Shown piece after piece: positions 1 through 9,408 of a stretch of 53,241 nt of DNA. Source of the stretch: an uncultured Lachnospiraceae bacterium (GTDB taxonomy: Bacteria; Bacillota; Clostridia; Lachnospirales; Lachnospiraceae). The translations under genes were made by a program, and so were the position numbers. A model generated the notes under the pieces. That model had not been told where the DNA came from, made no database searches, and saw only the letters and a program-made list of their open reading frames with translations. Location of the stretch: contig CAMWXB010000021.1 in the NCBI GenBank assembly GCA_947178125.1, positions 1 through 53,241 on the forward strand. The letters run 5' to 3'. Within the stretch, counting starts at the first letter, position 1; every line of letters begins with the position of its first letter.

Positions 1-184
1 CGCGAAGCGCCGCAACCTCTTTTGCCGCCGACATAATTGTCAATGTCATATTCGTTCCGGTATCGCCATCCGGAACCGGAAATACATTCAACTCATTAAT
101 CCATTCTTTCTTGCTTTCAAGATTCTTTGCGCCTGCCAGAAACATTTTCGCAAACATCCCAGCATCAATTGTATTTGAAGCCAC
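1..184 (-). CDS. fakA: Fatty acid kinase catalytic subunit FakA (DAK2/DhaL domain), N-terminal fragment
   Basis: The gene is cut by the left window edge, so only the first 61 codons are visible. It starts with GTG at 184, preceded by GGGAGGA about 6-12 nt upstream. The translated fragment contains NVFPVPDGDTGTNM, the metal/ATP-binding aspartate motif of the DhaL (DAK2) kinase domain in FakA/YloV-type proteins. Known FakA phosphorylates fatty acids presented by FakB carriers, feeding exogenous fatty acids into phospholipid synthesis in the cytosol. It lies 13 nt downstream of an Asp23-family gene, the conserved yloU-yloV order of Firmicutes, which supports the call. The rest of the protein cannot be judged. 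Confidence 0.9.
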   Translation of the reverse strand, partial: MASNTIDAGMFAKMFLAGAKNLESKKEWINELNVFPVPDGDTGTNMTLTIMSAAKEVAALR

Positions 185-197
185 CTCAAATCCTCCC

Positions 198-557
198 TCA
201 GTCAATCACTTTCACACCTTCAACGAAGATGTTGATCTTTTCAATTTCTATCCCGGTAAACTCGCCTACCTTATATTTTACGCTGTCGATCAGATTATCC
301 GATACGGCAAGGATACTGACCCCATAAGAAACAATGACATGAAAATCCAGTGTCAGTTTATTGTTCCGCAGCGTTACCTGTATTCCGCGGGTCATGCTTT
401 CCTTTTTCAGCAGTTTTACAAGTCCGTCTTTTACGCTCATTCCTGCCATACCGACGATACCGAAACATTCCATAGCTACGGTACCGGCATATTGTGCAAT
501 GACTTCATGATCGATTGAAATATTTCCCATATGCGTATCCATCGAAGAAGCTCTCAT
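198..557 (-). CDS. Asp23/Gls24 family envelope stress response protein (YloU-like)
   Basis: This 119-residue protein matches the Asp23/Gls24 family in length and pattern: an N-terminal segment around GNISIDHEVIAQYAGTVAME, a central VTLRNNKLTLDFHVIVSYG strand pair and a C-terminal IEIEKINIFVEGVKV strand. Family members are small cytosolic or membrane-associated proteins linked to cell-envelope stress and found beside the fatty acid kinase gene in Firmicutes. The ATG at 557 has a strong AAGGAGGT site 7 nt upstream. The gene is followed after 13 nt by fakA, so the two are probably co-transcribed. No catalytic residues are expected or seen. The biochemical role of YloU-type proteins is not established. 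Confidence 0.9.
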   Translation of the reverse strand: MRASSMDTHMGNISIDHEVIAQYAGTVAMECFGIVGMAGMSVKDGLVKLLKKESMTRGIQVTLRNNKLTLDFHVIVSYGVSILAVSDNLIDSVKYKVGEFTGIEIEKINIFVEGVKVID

Positions 558-593
558 AGAATACCTCCTTATTTATTTTAGACATATATTTGT

Positions 594-599
594 ATTATA
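594..599 (-). promoter_or_regulatory. Candidate -10 box upstream of the asp23-fakA pair
   Basis: The minus strand reads TATAAT here, about 37 nt upstream of the asp23 start codon. No good -35 hexamer lies at 16-18 nt; a TTGACG occurs only 9 nt upstream of the box. The site lies downstream of the Nudix gene, whose stop is at 633, so asp23-fakA could have its own transcript. Confidence is limited because an AT-rich gap can produce this hexamer by chance. Confidence 0.4.
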
Positions 600-632
600 A
601 CCCTTTACCGTCAAAAAAGAAACCAGTATTTC

Positions 633-1082
633 CTAATATTTCCGGTATCCCCACAGATTATTTTTTTTCATGTCCCGATATTCATTATATGCTTTTTCCA
701 AAATCTGCCGTTCATTGGCGAATTTCAGCAAATGATATGCTTCATGATACTTATAATAGCCGGCATCCACAAAAAACTCTTCTTTCTGCGGCTTGCTGTA
801 ATAACTGTCAGCCATCATTAAGAACCAGTGAACTTCCTTTTCCACAACATCCTCCGGAACGGTAAACGTATAGCCGCTCGTTCCGACATATTTGATAATG
901 CTCGCTTTGGCCCCCGACTCTTCCAGCACTTCCCGAACTGCGGTATCCTGATGATCTTCTCCGGCTTCTACGGTTCCCTTGGGCAGCACCCAGCCCTCGT
1001 ATTTGTTATGAAAATTTTTATACAAAAGAAGTATCTTGCCGCGAAAAATAACAACACCGCCGCAGCTTACTGCCTCAATCAT
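633..1082 (-). CDS. Nudix hydrolase family protein
   Basis: The 149-residue protein carries a complete Nudix box, GTVEAGEDHQDTAVREVLEE followed by SGA, fitting GX5EX7REUXEEXGU with all metal-binding glutamates present (about residues 36-58). Such enzymes hydrolyse nucleoside diphosphates linked to another moiety. The N-terminal beta-strand (SCGGVVIFRGKILLLY) is typical. Substrate cannot be read from the sequence; the C-terminal region is rich in Tyr and Lys and could confer specificity. The ATG at 1082 has GGAGG 8 nt upstream. Its first 8 nt overlap the 3' end of the penicillin-binding protein gene, implying translational coupling at the end of the wall-synthesis cluster. Confidence 0.88.
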   Translation of the reverse strand: MIEAVSCGGVVIFRGKILLLYKNFHNKYEGWVLPKGTVEAGEDHQDTAVREVLEESGAKASIIKYVGTSGYTFTVPEDVVEKEVHWFLMMADSYYSKPQKEEFFVDAGYYKYHEAYHLLKFANERQILEKAYNEYRDMKKNNLWGYRKY

Positions 1083-2607
1083 TGTTCGTTCCTCCAGTAC
1101 CCAGATATGCGTTAAAAACCCTTTTGGCTATCGGTACGGCATAATCGCCGCCGGATCCAGCACCTTCGATAATGATGGTCACGCAGATCTGCGGGTCATC
1201 CACCGGTGCAAAACCGGTAAACCATGCATGAGAATCCGTTTTTACACTGTTGTATTCTGCAGAGCCTGTCTTTCCCGCGGCCGTATAGCCGGATCCTTTT
1301 AATCTTGTGGCCGTACCGCTTTCCACAACCTCCGCCATAAGCCTTGTCAGTCTCTCCGCTTCTTCGTCTGTCATCAGTCTGCCATAGGCGCTGGCGGAAA
1401 ACTGCTTGATAACGCTTCCGTTATCGTTCTCCACATGGTCGATCAGGTAAGGTTTCATCAAAATGCCGTCATTTGCAATGGCACAGGTGATCATATTCAT
1501 ATGGAGCGGCGTGATCGAATCCGTTCCCTGGCCGATGGATGCCTGCATGACATCCGAATCCGAAACGGTCTCGTTGACGATCACACTGCTCTTATTATAG
1601 GCAAAGGAAACTGGCAGTTCACTGTTAAAAAGCAGATCGGAAAGCGTATCCTCATAGCTGCTTTTATCCAGCGAGACACTGATATTGGCAAATGAAGCAT
1701 TACAGGATTTGGCAAAAGATTTCGTAAAATCCTCGCCGCCATGCGCCGTACCATGGAAGCAGTTGATCACATCTTCTCCATGTGTAAATCTGCCGTTGCA
1801 CTGATAAGTATAATTTTCATAGGTATCCGGATTTTCCCGGATATATTCCAATGCAGTAATGATCTTGAAGGTGGAGCCCGGCGGATATAACCCCTGAGTC
1901 GCCCTGTTCAAAAGGACACTGCTGTCCTTATCCTGCAGCAGGTCATCCCAGATTGCTTCGATTTCATTCGGGTCAAAATCCGGTTTGGATACCATTGCAA
2001 GAATCCTTCCCGTAGAAGGCTCCGTTACGATGATCGCCCCTTTATAAGCGCCAAGCGACTGATAGGCAATCTCCTGTAAGCCGACATCCAACGTTGTATA
2101 AACACTGTCCCCCGGATATTTTTCACCCGACATTTCACTCGCGACCTTATCCGACAGCCTGGCATTGGACTGTATCAGATAATAATTCGCCTGTGCTTCC
2201 ACACCGAACCTGCCGTTCGTGGAATAGCCAATCACATGAGAGAACATACTCCCATAGGGATACTCCCTTTTTTCGCTGCCATCCTCATCAACGACCGTCT
2301 GCGCCAGTATCTGCCTGTCACTGGAATAGATGGTTCCTCTCATATTCTGGTTGATCAGCATTTCCTGCCTGCTGTTATAACTGTTGTTGATCATTTCCTG
2401 CTTATGCGTCATTGCATAATAACAGGTATAACACATCATACAGACGAAAACCGCCGTAAAAAGCCCGGTGACAAGATAAATCTGTTTAATCGTCTTCTTC
2501 CTCAGTTTCTTCGTCCGGGTATTTTTCCGGATTCTTTCTTCTTCCGGCATATTCGCTCTTCCTGCCGGGATTCTGTTTCTTTTTTCTGACAATTTTATCT
2601 CCCTCAT
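1075..2607 (-). CDS. Class B penicillin-binding protein (peptidoglycan transpeptidase)
   Basis: The protein has an N-terminal basic cytosolic segment, one membrane anchor (about residues 42-65), a dimerisation-like region and a C-terminal transpeptidase domain. All three active-site motifs are visible: STFK (SxxK, nucleophile serine), SCN (SxN) and KTGSAEY (KTG). It would cross-link peptidoglycan outside the membrane. It directly follows a SEDS-family FtsW/RodA gene, the usual polymerase/transpeptidase partnership, and resembles compact PbpA/FtsI-like proteins of about 500 residues. The start at 2607 gives a 122-nt overlap with the upstream gene and a weak ribosome site. ATG at 2550 (MPEEERI) has a better AGGAAGAG site and would shorten the overlap to 65 nt. 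Confidence 0.9.
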   Translation of the reverse strand: MREIKLSEKRNRIPAGRANMPEEERIRKNTRTKKLRKKTIKQIYLVTGLFTAVFVCMMCYTCYYAMTHKQEMINNSYNSRQEMLINQNMRGTIYSSDRQILAQTVVDEDGSEKREYPYGSMFSHVIGYSTNGRFGVEAQANYYLIQSNARLSDKVASEMSGEKYPGDSVYTTLDVGLQEIAYQSLGAYKGAIIVTEPSTGRILAMVSKPDFDPNEIEAIWDDLLQDKDSSVLLNRATQGLYPPGSTFKIITALEYIRENPDTYENYTYQCNGRFTHGEDVINCFHGTAHGGEDFTKSFAKSCNASFANISVSLDKSSYEDTLSDLLFNSELPVSFAYNKSSVIVNETVSDSDVMQASIGQGTDSITPLHMNMITCAIANDGILMKPYLIDHVENDNGSVIKQFSASAYGRLMTDEEAERLTRLMAEVVESGTATRLKGSGYTAAGKTGSAEYNSVKTDSHAWFTGFAPVDDPQICVTIIIEGAGSGGDYAVPIAKRVFNAYLGTGGTNND

Positions 2608-3901
2608 TCTGCCTGATGATATAAAGGCCTTCTATGATAAAGAACATCATTAACGTCGTTAAAATAGAGCTTCCGCCATAGCTGATGAACGGCAGGGTAA
2701 TTCCCGTCATCGGAATAAACTTGGTACCGCCTCCGATCGTCAGAAAAACCTGAAAAATATAAGTAATGCCGAGCCCGAAAGCGACTAACTGATAAAACCT
2801 GTCCTTTAACTGTGCGGAAATCATCATTACCATGATAAAACTGCTGATACTGATCAGGATCAGACACATGGCAAAGGCAATGCCAAGTTCCTCAGCCACT
2901 GCCGAAAAGACAAAGTCCGCTTCCACGAAAGGAATCGCCGTCGGATTTCCCCGAAAAAGTCCAAGTCCGAACCAGCCGCCGCTGCTGATGGCGAATAGAG
3001 ACTGCGTGATCTGATAGCCGGCATCATCGATACAGCTCCAGGGATCCTTCCACGCCTGCACCCGCACTTGTACATGGGAAAAAAACTGATAAGCGAGTAC
3101 CGCAGCCCCGCTGCCGCCAACGCCGCCAATCAGCAGATATATCCACTTTCTGGTGGCAATATATACCATAAAAACATAGACGATAAAAAAAATCAATGCA
3201 CTTCCAAGATCTTTGGAAGCGACAAGAACCAATACATGAATGCCCGCAAGAACCGCCGTCAGCGCCACCCGCAGAATATCGCTGTTTTCATATAAAGCGC
3301 CTGCCAGAAAAAATACAAATATAACCTTCACAAATTCGGAAGGCTGAAAAGTAATACCGCCAACAGAATAGGAAATCTTGGAACCATGCGTTACGGAACC
3401 GAGCGTCAGCACGATGCCGAGTGCGAAGATGCCAACCGCCGCATAAATCCAGGTAAGATTCCTTAAAAATCTAATCTGGCTCATCAAATATGGAAGCAGC
3501 ATACCGATAGCAATGGATACCGTTATGATAAAAAACTGTTTAATCGCCTTTTCATAGGAAATTCTTGTCAGAATCACAAATCCGATGCTGAGCAGCATAC
3601 ACATATTATTGATGAGCAGCCTGTTTCCTTTTGGGTAGATCATACGGAACAGCATCACAATGGCAAAGAGCAAAATCTGTTGAAAAATATAGAAAAACAG
3701 ATATTCTATCTTGCCGGTTTCAAAGCAAATGACCATAAAGCAGGAGAAATGTACACCAAACATCAGAAGATTCTGTCTGATATAAATGCCGCTTCTTCTC
3801 TCCTCTTCCTGAAAACGGAAGGCCATAAAAGATTCTACTGTATATAATGCGAGCAGTATTGTAATTAAATACTTGGAAATCTCTGTAATATAAAGCTCCA
3901 T
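2486..3901 (-). CDS. FtsW/RodA/SpoVE family (SEDS) peptidoglycan polymerase
   Basis: A 471-residue polytopic membrane protein with about ten hydrophobic segments. The SEDS hallmark PFISYGGSS is present near the end, as is the DLGSALI motif in the central helix carrying the conserved acidic residue. SEDS proteins polymerise lipid II glycan strands together with a class B PBP, and that partner is the next gene. The start at 3901 has AAAGGG 5-6 nt upstream. Two additional N-terminal helices precede the canonical core. The C-terminal tail (residues about 435-471) is very charged, rich in Lys/Arg then Glu/Asp, and is encoded in the overlap with the PBP gene. Whether it serves division, elongation or sporulation cannot be decided here. 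Confidence 0.92.
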   Translation of the reverse strand: MELYITEISKYLITILLALYTVESFMAFRFQEEERRSGIYIRQNLLMFGVHFSCFMVICFETGKIEYLFFYIFQQILLFAIVMLFRMIYPKGNRLLINNMCMLLSIGFVILTRISYEKAIKQFFIITVSIAIGMLLPYLMSQIRFLRNLTWIYAAVGIFALGIVLTLGSVTHGSKISYSVGGITFQPSEFVKVIFVFFLAGALYENSDILRVALTAVLAGIHVLVLVASKDLGSALIFFIVYVFMVYIATRKWIYLLIGGVGGSGAAVLAYQFFSHVQVRVQAWKDPWSCIDDAGYQITQSLFAISSGGWFGLGLFRGNPTAIPFVEADFVFSAVAEELGIAFAMCLILISISSFIMVMMISAQLKDRFYQLVAFGLGITYIFQVFLTIGGGTKFIPMTGITLPFISYGGSSILTTLMMFFIIEGLYIIRQNEGDKIVRKKKQNPGRKSEYAGRRKNPEKYPDEETEEEDD

Positions 3902-3914
3902 AAGGCCCTTTCTC

Positions 3915-6131
3915 TCATTCTACGCCGCGTTTATAGTGTCCTGTCGTATATTCAGTGACCGGAAACACATCGCTCTTTCCAAAATAATAATCCAGTATTT
4001 TTTCTGTCTGGTTTCCCGTTTCTCTGACAAAATCAAGCCTTACCGCAAAAAGCTTTATCTCGGAAAGTTCTTCCCGCTTCTGGTGCAGAGAATAGGGAAC
4101 CGAATTATAAAGAACGTTATAACAATGTCTGCAATTACAGAAAACCGGAAAACGTACATGGTATCGGTCCGTCAGATAATAGTCCTCCCATACGTTCCGC
4201 AAATCAGTCCTTCCCGGACAGGCAGAGGCTGTCTTTCTGATACAATTAGCGGATAGCATCATCGGAATGGTGCCATATATGACCATTGACATTCTCGGAG
4301 GCTCATCTTCCGCTTCAGGCCCGTCCATCATTTTTTCGACAAGCCGCCGGCATTCTTTTCCATTCAGTTCATACGGAAGATAGCTTTCCTGGCAGTATTG
4401 ATGCAGGAACCGGCCGGCCATAGCATTAAAACAGTATATGCCCGCATCCGTTACAATTTCAGATTCCGAAGTATAATTGCGTATCCGAAAAAGAGATTCC
4501 AGGCTGCGGACAAGGAATCCGTCTATTTTTAATTTTCCCGTAAGATGTGAAAATAACTCTTGAAAATAAGAATCATCCCGTTCCCGCACGACATAAGGAA
4601 GTGCAAGAAAAATTGCAGTTTCTGTCATTCTTTCAAAACACTGACTGATTTGGTCGAATTCTTCCAGATACCAGTCACTGTCGAGATAAATCCTCTCACA
4701 GGGATAACGAAGAACGGTTTCCAATTGTTCCATATTCCGCACCGCAACGTGCAGTTGCGCCTGTTTTTTCCGGTTTTGGAAATTTTTATGTTCTTTTTGC
4801 AAGGTATCCTGCACCCGCTCACGACGCGCCAGGAGACCATTTTTCTCTATCAGTCTGTCCTCAAAAGCTTCTGTTGCACTCCGCCGCAGTTCATTTACCT
4901 GACTGACCGGCATAAAGACGTTCCCGCCTGTATCGATATTGACGTCAGAAATATCTACAAAAGAATTTCCGGTTCTGCGCAGCTGCTTTAGAAAATCGTT
5001 CTGTGTCATCGGCCGGTTCTGCGCCTGTTCCACGAAAGGCCCATAGGCTGTCAGTGAAACACACCCGTCTTCTATTTGCAGAACAGCCTTTTCTCCTGCA
5101 TGGAAGGAGGCACTGAACACCGCAGAGCGCTTCCGTTCTCCATCAAGATAGTTTTGGGCAATTTCGGATAACAGGGCTTCATCCGTTTTCAGATATCCCG
5201 GCTTTCTGACCGTAATCATTTCCCGGCCGTTTGAACGTTCATAATAGCCGGTCTGCACTTCGTCCCTGATATAAAGCTTTCGCAGTCTGTCCATGTCAGC
5301 CTGTTCAACATGATAGGCATCGGGATTTTTATAATAGGAATCGATATACTTTCTATAGACTGCCGTAACGCCTGCCGCATATTCCGGCCGTTTCATTCTT
5401 CCTTCTATTTTAAAGGAATCGATACCAGCTTCAATCAATTTGGGCAGAAAAGCCAGCGTACACATATCTTTTAAACTGAGAACATACCCGGAATCTCCTT
5501 TTGCATTCCCTTCCGCATCAGAAATCTGATAAGAGAGCCTGCATGGCTGCGCACATCTTCCACGGTTGCCGCTCCTGCCTCCCAAAATGCTGCTGAACAG
5601 GCACTGGCCGGAATAGCTGTAACACATTGCACCATGAATGAAACATTCCAACTCCAACCCTGTTTTTTCTTTGATCGTCTTAATTTCCGCTAAAGACAGT
5701 TCTCTGGCCGGAACAATCCTCGCCGCACCGATTTCTTTTAAGAACAGAGCTCCCTGGCTTCCCGTAATTGTCATCTGTGTGCTGGCATGAAGCGCCATTC
5801 CCGGAAATGTTTCACGAATATACTGCCAGACGCCCAAATCCTGAATGATTACGCCATCGAGTCCCGCTTCATAGAACGGACACAGATAATCGTAAAGAGA
5901 TGCAAATTCCTGTTCTTTGATCAGGGTATTGACTGTCAGATATATTTTTTTCCCTAAAATATGGGCATAGCGGAGCGCACGGCAGATTTCTTCCGCCGAA
6001 AAATTATCCGCATAGGCCCTTGCTCCAAATTTTTCACCACCCAGATAAACTGCATCGGCACCCGCGTTCAAGGCTCCGGTAAATGCTTCATAACTGCCGG
6101 CAGGTGCCAGTAACTCTACTCTTTTCTTCAT
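3915..6131 (-). CDS. U32 family peptidase / RlhA-like rRNA hydroxylation protein
   Basis: The 738-residue protein begins with VELLAPAGSYEAF and contains the U32 signature ECFIHGAMCYSYSGQCLFSS at residues 162-181, with Cys170, Cys177, Cys193 and Cys197 as likely metal or Fe-S ligands. Its length and the extra C-terminal region (DUF3656-like plus a collagenase-like end) resemble the long U32 subfamily that includes E. coli RlhA, involved in 23S rRNA cytidine hydroxylation. Members are annotated as peptidases, but many appear to act in tRNA or rRNA modification. It lies between zapA (55 nt, with a terminator) and ftsW/rodA (13 nt). Subfamily assignment is from recall and moderately sure; the U32 call is firm. 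Confidence 0.88.
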   Translation of the reverse strand: MKKRVELLAPAGSYEAFTGALNAGADAVYLGGEKFGARAYADNFSAEEICRALRYAHILGKKIYLTVNTLIKEQEFASLYDYLCPFYEAGLDGVIIQDLGVWQYIRETFPGMALHASTQMTITGSQGALFLKEIGAARIVPARELSLAEIKTIKEKTGLELECFIHGAMCYSYSGQCLFSSILGGRSGNRGRCAQPCRLSYQISDAEGNAKGDSGYVLSLKDMCTLAFLPKLIEAGIDSFKIEGRMKRPEYAAGVTAVYRKYIDSYYKNPDAYHVEQADMDRLRKLYIRDEVQTGYYERSNGREMITVRKPGYLKTDEALLSEIAQNYLDGERKRSAVFSASFHAGEKAVLQIEDGCVSLTAYGPFVEQAQNRPMTQNDFLKQLRRTGNSFVDISDVNIDTGGNVFMPVSQVNELRRSATEAFEDRLIEKNGLLARRERVQDTLQKEHKNFQNRKKQAQLHVAVRNMEQLETVLRYPCERIYLDSDWYLEEFDQISQCFERMTETAIFLALPYVVRERDDSYFQELFSHLTGKLKIDGFLVRSLESLFRIRNYTSESEIVTDAGIYCFNAMAGRFLHQYCQESYLPYELNGKECRRLVEKMMDGPEAEDEPPRMSMVIYGTIPMMLSANCIRKTASACPGRTDLRNVWEDYYLTDRYHVRFPVFCNCRHCYNVLYNSVPYSLHQKREELSEIKLFAVRLDFVRETGNQTEKILDYYFGKSDVFPVTEYTTGHYKRGVE

Positions 6132-6159
6132 CCTGACCTTCCATATCCATACAGAAAAA

Positions 6160-6179
6160 GCTGTCTTAAAAAAGACAGC
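6160..6179 (-). terminator. Rho-independent terminator after zapA
   Basis: On the minus strand GCTGTCTT, a four-T loop and AAGACAGC form a perfect 8-bp stem, followed immediately by TTTTT at 6159-6155. It lies 7 nt after the zapA stop codon and before the U32 peptidase gene, separating the two transcripts. Confidence 0.85.
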
Positions 6180-6185
6180 CTGCTT

Positions 6186-6593
6186 TTATTTTTTCAATTC
6201 TGCCAATTCCGTTTCCAATCGAACTATCTTTTTCGCATTCTCATTTGCATCCAGTTGAAGATTTTTAACATTCTTCTCCGTGTTCTCCAGCTTAATCTGA
6301 GAAGCGATGAGCTCGTGTTTCAAATCATACATTTCTTTCTCTTTATTTTTCAATTCTTCTTCCAACAGGGAAATCTGCTGTTTGGCCTTAAAATAATCAT
6401 CCGCAATATTTAACTGCAGCAGTACATTCTGCGTGTCAAGAGGCAGTCTTCTGAAATTATCGGCCTTGCCGTATTCATTCACTTTATTGTTAATATAGGA
6501 AGCCACCTTCTGTAAATATTCTTCACTCTCATAACCGCTTAATGTGAAGACTTTTCCTCCGATAATAACTTCTGTATCCGTTTTCGATGACAT
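6186..6593 (-). CDS. zapA: Cell division protein ZapA
   Basis: The 135-residue protein starts SSKTDTEVIIGGKVFTLSG, characteristic of the ZapA globular domain, followed by EEYLQKVASYINNKVNE and a long C-terminal coiled coil (about residues 65-135, rich in Glu, Lys and Leu heptads). ZapA binds FtsZ and bundles protofilaments at the division ring. ATG at 6593 is chosen over an in-frame ATG at 6617 because GGGAG lies 6 nt upstream and family members start with this sequence. A strong terminator follows. The protein is somewhat longer than E. coli ZapA because of the extended coiled coil, normal for Clostridia. Confidence 0.9.
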   Translation of the reverse strand: MSSKTDTEVIIGGKVFTLSGYESEEYLQKVASYINNKVNEYGKADNFRRLPLDTQNVLLQLNIADDYFKAKQQISLLEEELKNKEKEMYDLKHELIASQIKLENTEKNVKNLQLDANENAKKIVRLETELAELKK

Positions 6594-6754
6594 GATATCT
6601 CCCATCCTATACGCCATGTGACGATCTATGTAACCGTATAAATGATTTCAAGGAAAATGCAAAAGCATTCTCCAAATCGTCGCCGCCGCGCAACGATTTA
6701 TACAACATATGCCGACTGAATAAAACCCCTTATACAATATCTATTATATATAGC

Positions 6755-7765
6755 TTACGAGGGAATTTCAAGCCCTAAATGATGATACGCCGTATCTGTT
6801 ACGATTCTTCCTCTGGGCGTTCTGTTCAACAGGCCGCTTTTGAGCAGATATGGCTCATATACATCTTCCAATGTCCCGGCATCTTCGCCGATTGCTGCGG
6901 CCAGCGTATCGAGTCCGACCGGTCCGCCCTTGAATTTTTCAATCATTGTGAACAGAATATTTCTGTCGATATGGTCTAAACCCATCTTGTCCACTTCCAG
7001 CAGGTCCAATGCCGTCGCCGCCACTTTTTCCGTGATGACACCGTCATATTTGACCTGTGCAAAATCACGGACCCGTTTCAGGATGCGGTTTGCAAGCCTT
7101 GGTGTTCCACGGCTGCGTCTGGCGAGTTCTAAAGCTCCTTTGTCTTCAATCGCCACATTTAAGATCTGTGCTGAATGCAGAATGATCAGTTTCAGTTCTT
7201 CTATGGAATAAAATTCCAGGTGATGGACTACACCGAACCGGTCGCGGAGCGGTGCGCTCAAAAGCCCCGCCCTTGTCGTAGCACCCACTAAAGTAAAATG
7301 CGGCAGGTCCAGACGAATCGACCGGGCAGACGCACCTTTCCCGATCATAATATCAATGGCATAATCTTCCATGGCTGGATACAGCACTTCCTCCACCTGT
7401 CTGTTCAGCCTGTGGATTTCATCGACAAAAAGGATATCCCCTTCCTGCAGATTATTGAGGATAGCCGCCATCTCGCCTGGTTTCTCGATAGCCGGCCCGC
7501 TGGTGACTTTCATGTGAACGCCCATTTCATTTGCGATAATGCCGGCCAGCGAAGTCTTGCCGAGTCCCGGCGGGCCATAGAACAGCACATGATCCAGCGC
7601 ATCATTCCGCCGCTTTGCCGCCTCGATATAAATCCGCAGATTATCCTTGATCTTGGATTGACCGATATAGTCATTCAATGTCTGCGGCCGCAGCGAGCCT
7701 TCTATTTTGATATCTTCCTCTATCAGATTTGTTTCAATCACTCTGTTTGCCATCGCAATGACCAT
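6755..7765 (-). CDS. ruvB: Holliday junction branch migration helicase RuvB
   Basis: The 336-residue protein shows the RuvB order: N-terminal [13 protein letters not shown], Walker [10 protein letters not shown] (residues 64-72), Walker B DEIHRL (115-120), sensor region [12 protein letters not shown] and the C-terminal winged-helix domain ending in [13 protein letters not shown]. RuvB hexamers drive branch migration of Holliday junctions with RuvA. ruvA lies upstream on the same strand, but a chemoreceptor-like gene sits between them. Two starts are possible, ATG 7765 with AAAGG only 4 nt away, or ATG 7753 (MANRVIETN) with longer spacing; the latter resembles usual RuvB N termini. Confidence 0.97.
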   Translation of the reverse strand: MVIAMANRVIETNLIEEDIKIEGSLRPQTLNDYIGQSKIKDNLRIYIEAAKRRNDALDHVLFYGPPGLGKTSLAGIIANEMGVHMKVTSGPAIEKPGEMAAILNNLQEGDILFVDEIHRLNRQVEEVLYPAMEDYAIDIMIGKGASARSIRLDLPHFTLVGATTRAGLLSAPLRDRFGVVHHLEFYSIEELKLIILHSAQILNVAIEDKGALELARRSRGTPRLANRILKRVRDFAQVKYDGVITEKVAATALDLLEVDKMGLDHIDRNILFTMIEKFKGGPVGLDTLAAAIGEDAGTLEDVYEPYLLKSGLLNRTPRGRIVTDTAYHHLGLEIPS

Positions 7766-7795
7766 GCACCTTTCTCAATGCTTCCCGTTTCTTCG

Positions 7796-9340
7796 TTATT
7801 CCTGTGTAAGAAGCCGGTTGATCTCTTCGACCATATGATTGAGCACATTCACCTGCTCCGTCATCTGCTCAATATCATTTGCATTGTTCTCCACCATCGT
7901 GTTGATATTTGCAAATTCCGTATTTTCCTGTTTGATCCTTTCCGCAATGACCTGATTGATCTCAACCGTATTCCGAATGACTACCGACTGCTTGTCATGG
8001 GCATCTCCCATTTCTGCAATATCTTCTATGGAAACGCGTAAAATTCCAATCATTTCCTGAAGGCTGGAGAATACGCTGTCAAAATATTCATTCTGTTTTG
8101 CGAGTTTCTCGGCATTATCGTTTACGATAGCGGTCATTTCGGCAACATTCTGCTGGATTTTCTCAATCACGGTACGAACCTCTCCGAGGGACTGCTGTGT
8201 ATCACCCGCAAGATTACTCACCGACTGCGCTACAACCGCAAAGCCTTTTCCGGCTTCTCCCGCACGGGCAGCTTCAATGGAAGCATTCAGGGCGAGCAGA
8301 CTCGTTGAAGAAGAAATATCGCTGATCACCTTTAATGCAACATCAATTTCTTTAACGGCTTCGGATAATTTTTCAGCAACATGGTTTGTCGTTTCCATCG
8401 ATTCCGAAACTTCTGCGGAAATTCCCTTCAGAGACTGCATCCGTTCTTCGCTTTCTCTCGATTTATCCAACAGTTCCCTGGAACTGCTCTCGACCCTGCC
8501 TACCTGTGTGCTGACAACGCCTTCCCATTTCTGCAGCTCATTCAGATTTTCAATGCTGTCATCACTCTTTATGCCGAGTTCATTGTTATTGTTAAAAAGC
8601 GTCTCGCTCGTAGCGGATAATTCCTCCGCAGAAGCGCTTTCACTCTGCGATACATCGGCCAGCGCGCTTCCTGCCTTCGCCAGTTTTTCGGAAAGGGAAG
8701 CAACGGAGTTCAGCATATTCTGTACTTTCTCGTCATTCTTTTCCATCTCATCTTTCTTTGCATTGACCAGAAAACGGTTTACGAAAAAAGTCATCAGATA
8801 GATACCTGCCAGCGATAAAACGATACAGAGCACTTTATTCAGCATGGCCGGCATGAACATATCATCTCTTGCCGGCAGTGTAACGTCTCCGTTCACGAAC
8901 CAGGAAACGACAAGTGAAATGAAAATCTCAACATCGATGACTGCGACCATTTTGTGATCCAGAAAAAATGCCCCCAGCGTAACAAAGAAAAACAAAAACG
9001 ACCAGAAATTTTCCAGAGGTACCATATAAAGAATAAAATTATACTGAATGGCCAAAAGGATACAGATAAAAATTTTGGCACCTTTCAGCTTTCCTTCCAG
9101 AACTTCACCGTCCGGCGTGATTCCGGTCTTAATGAAAAAGATACTGATCAACAGATAGAGTACACAACTTGCATCAAATATAAGCAGCGTCGCCCAGTTT
9201 ACAGTCAGCCATCCAATCGCTCTTTCCAGCGTATAAGTCAGCCCGGCTGTCAGACAGGCTGAAGGTATCAGCACCAGAATGATTATATATACTTTTCTCG
9301 TATATTCCTCAAGTGCAGTCAGTCTTTTTGTTTTTTCCAT
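7796..9340 (-). CDS. Methyl-accepting chemotaxis-like signalling protein with polytopic membrane sensor
   Basis: A 514-residue protein with about six hydrophobic helices in the first 190 residues and a cytosolic coiled-coil signalling domain. The hairpin tip [20 protein letters not shown] is the canonical MCP sequence that contacts CheA/CheW. No periplasmic ligand domain and no clear HAMP domain are visible, so the sensor would be membrane-embedded. ATG at 9340 is chosen because GGAGG lies 10 nt upstream. The ORF is open further 5' but lacks a site there. It is inserted between ruvA and ruvB with its own promoter. No che genes are in the window. It may signal to a chemotaxis array elsewhere or to a non-flagellar pathway. 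Confidence 0.85.
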   Translation of the reverse strand: MEKTKRLTALEEYTRKVYIIILVLIPSACLTAGLTYTLERAIGWLTVNWATLLIFDASCVLYLLISIFFIKTGITPDGEVLEGKLKGAKIFICILLAIQYNFILYMVPLENFWSFLFFFVTLGAFFLDHKMVAVIDVEIFISLVVSWFVNGDVTLPARDDMFMPAMLNKVLCIVLSLAGIYLMTFFVNRFLVNAKKDEMEKNDEKVQNMLNSVASLSEKLAKAGSALADVSQSESASAEELSATSETLFNNNNELGIKSDDSIENLNELQKWEGVVSTQVGRVESSSRELLDKSRESEERMQSLKGISAEVSESMETTNHVAEKLSEAVKEIDVALKVISDISSSTSLLALNASIEAARAGEAGKGFAVVAQSVSNLAGDTQQSLGEVRTVIEKIQQNVAEMTAIVNDNAEKLAKQNEYFDSVFSSLQEMIGILRVSIEDIAEMGDAHDKQSVVIRNTVEINQVIAERIKQENTEFANINTMVENNANDIEQMTEQVNVLNHMVEEINRLLTQE

Positions 9341-9378
9341 TTTAAGAATCCTCCACTTTGATATATTTGCCGTCCTAT

Positions 9379-9408
9379 ATTTTAACATAGCTTATTTATG
9401 GGTATCAA
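9379..9408 (-). promoter_or_regulatory. Candidate sigma-A promoter for the chemoreceptor-like gene
   Basis: The minus strand reads TTGATA, an 18-nt spacer and TAAAAT, with TG two bases before the -10 box. The -35 box overlaps the ruvA stop codon. The promoter would drive the receptor and probably ruvB beyond it, partly uncoupling ruvB from ruvA. Confidence 0.55.

Noticed and set aside
7298..8041. 247-codon plus-strand ORF
   Set aside because: It is antisense to ruvB and the chemoreceptor-like gene, has no family motif or ribosome site, and the minus-strand genes are well supported.
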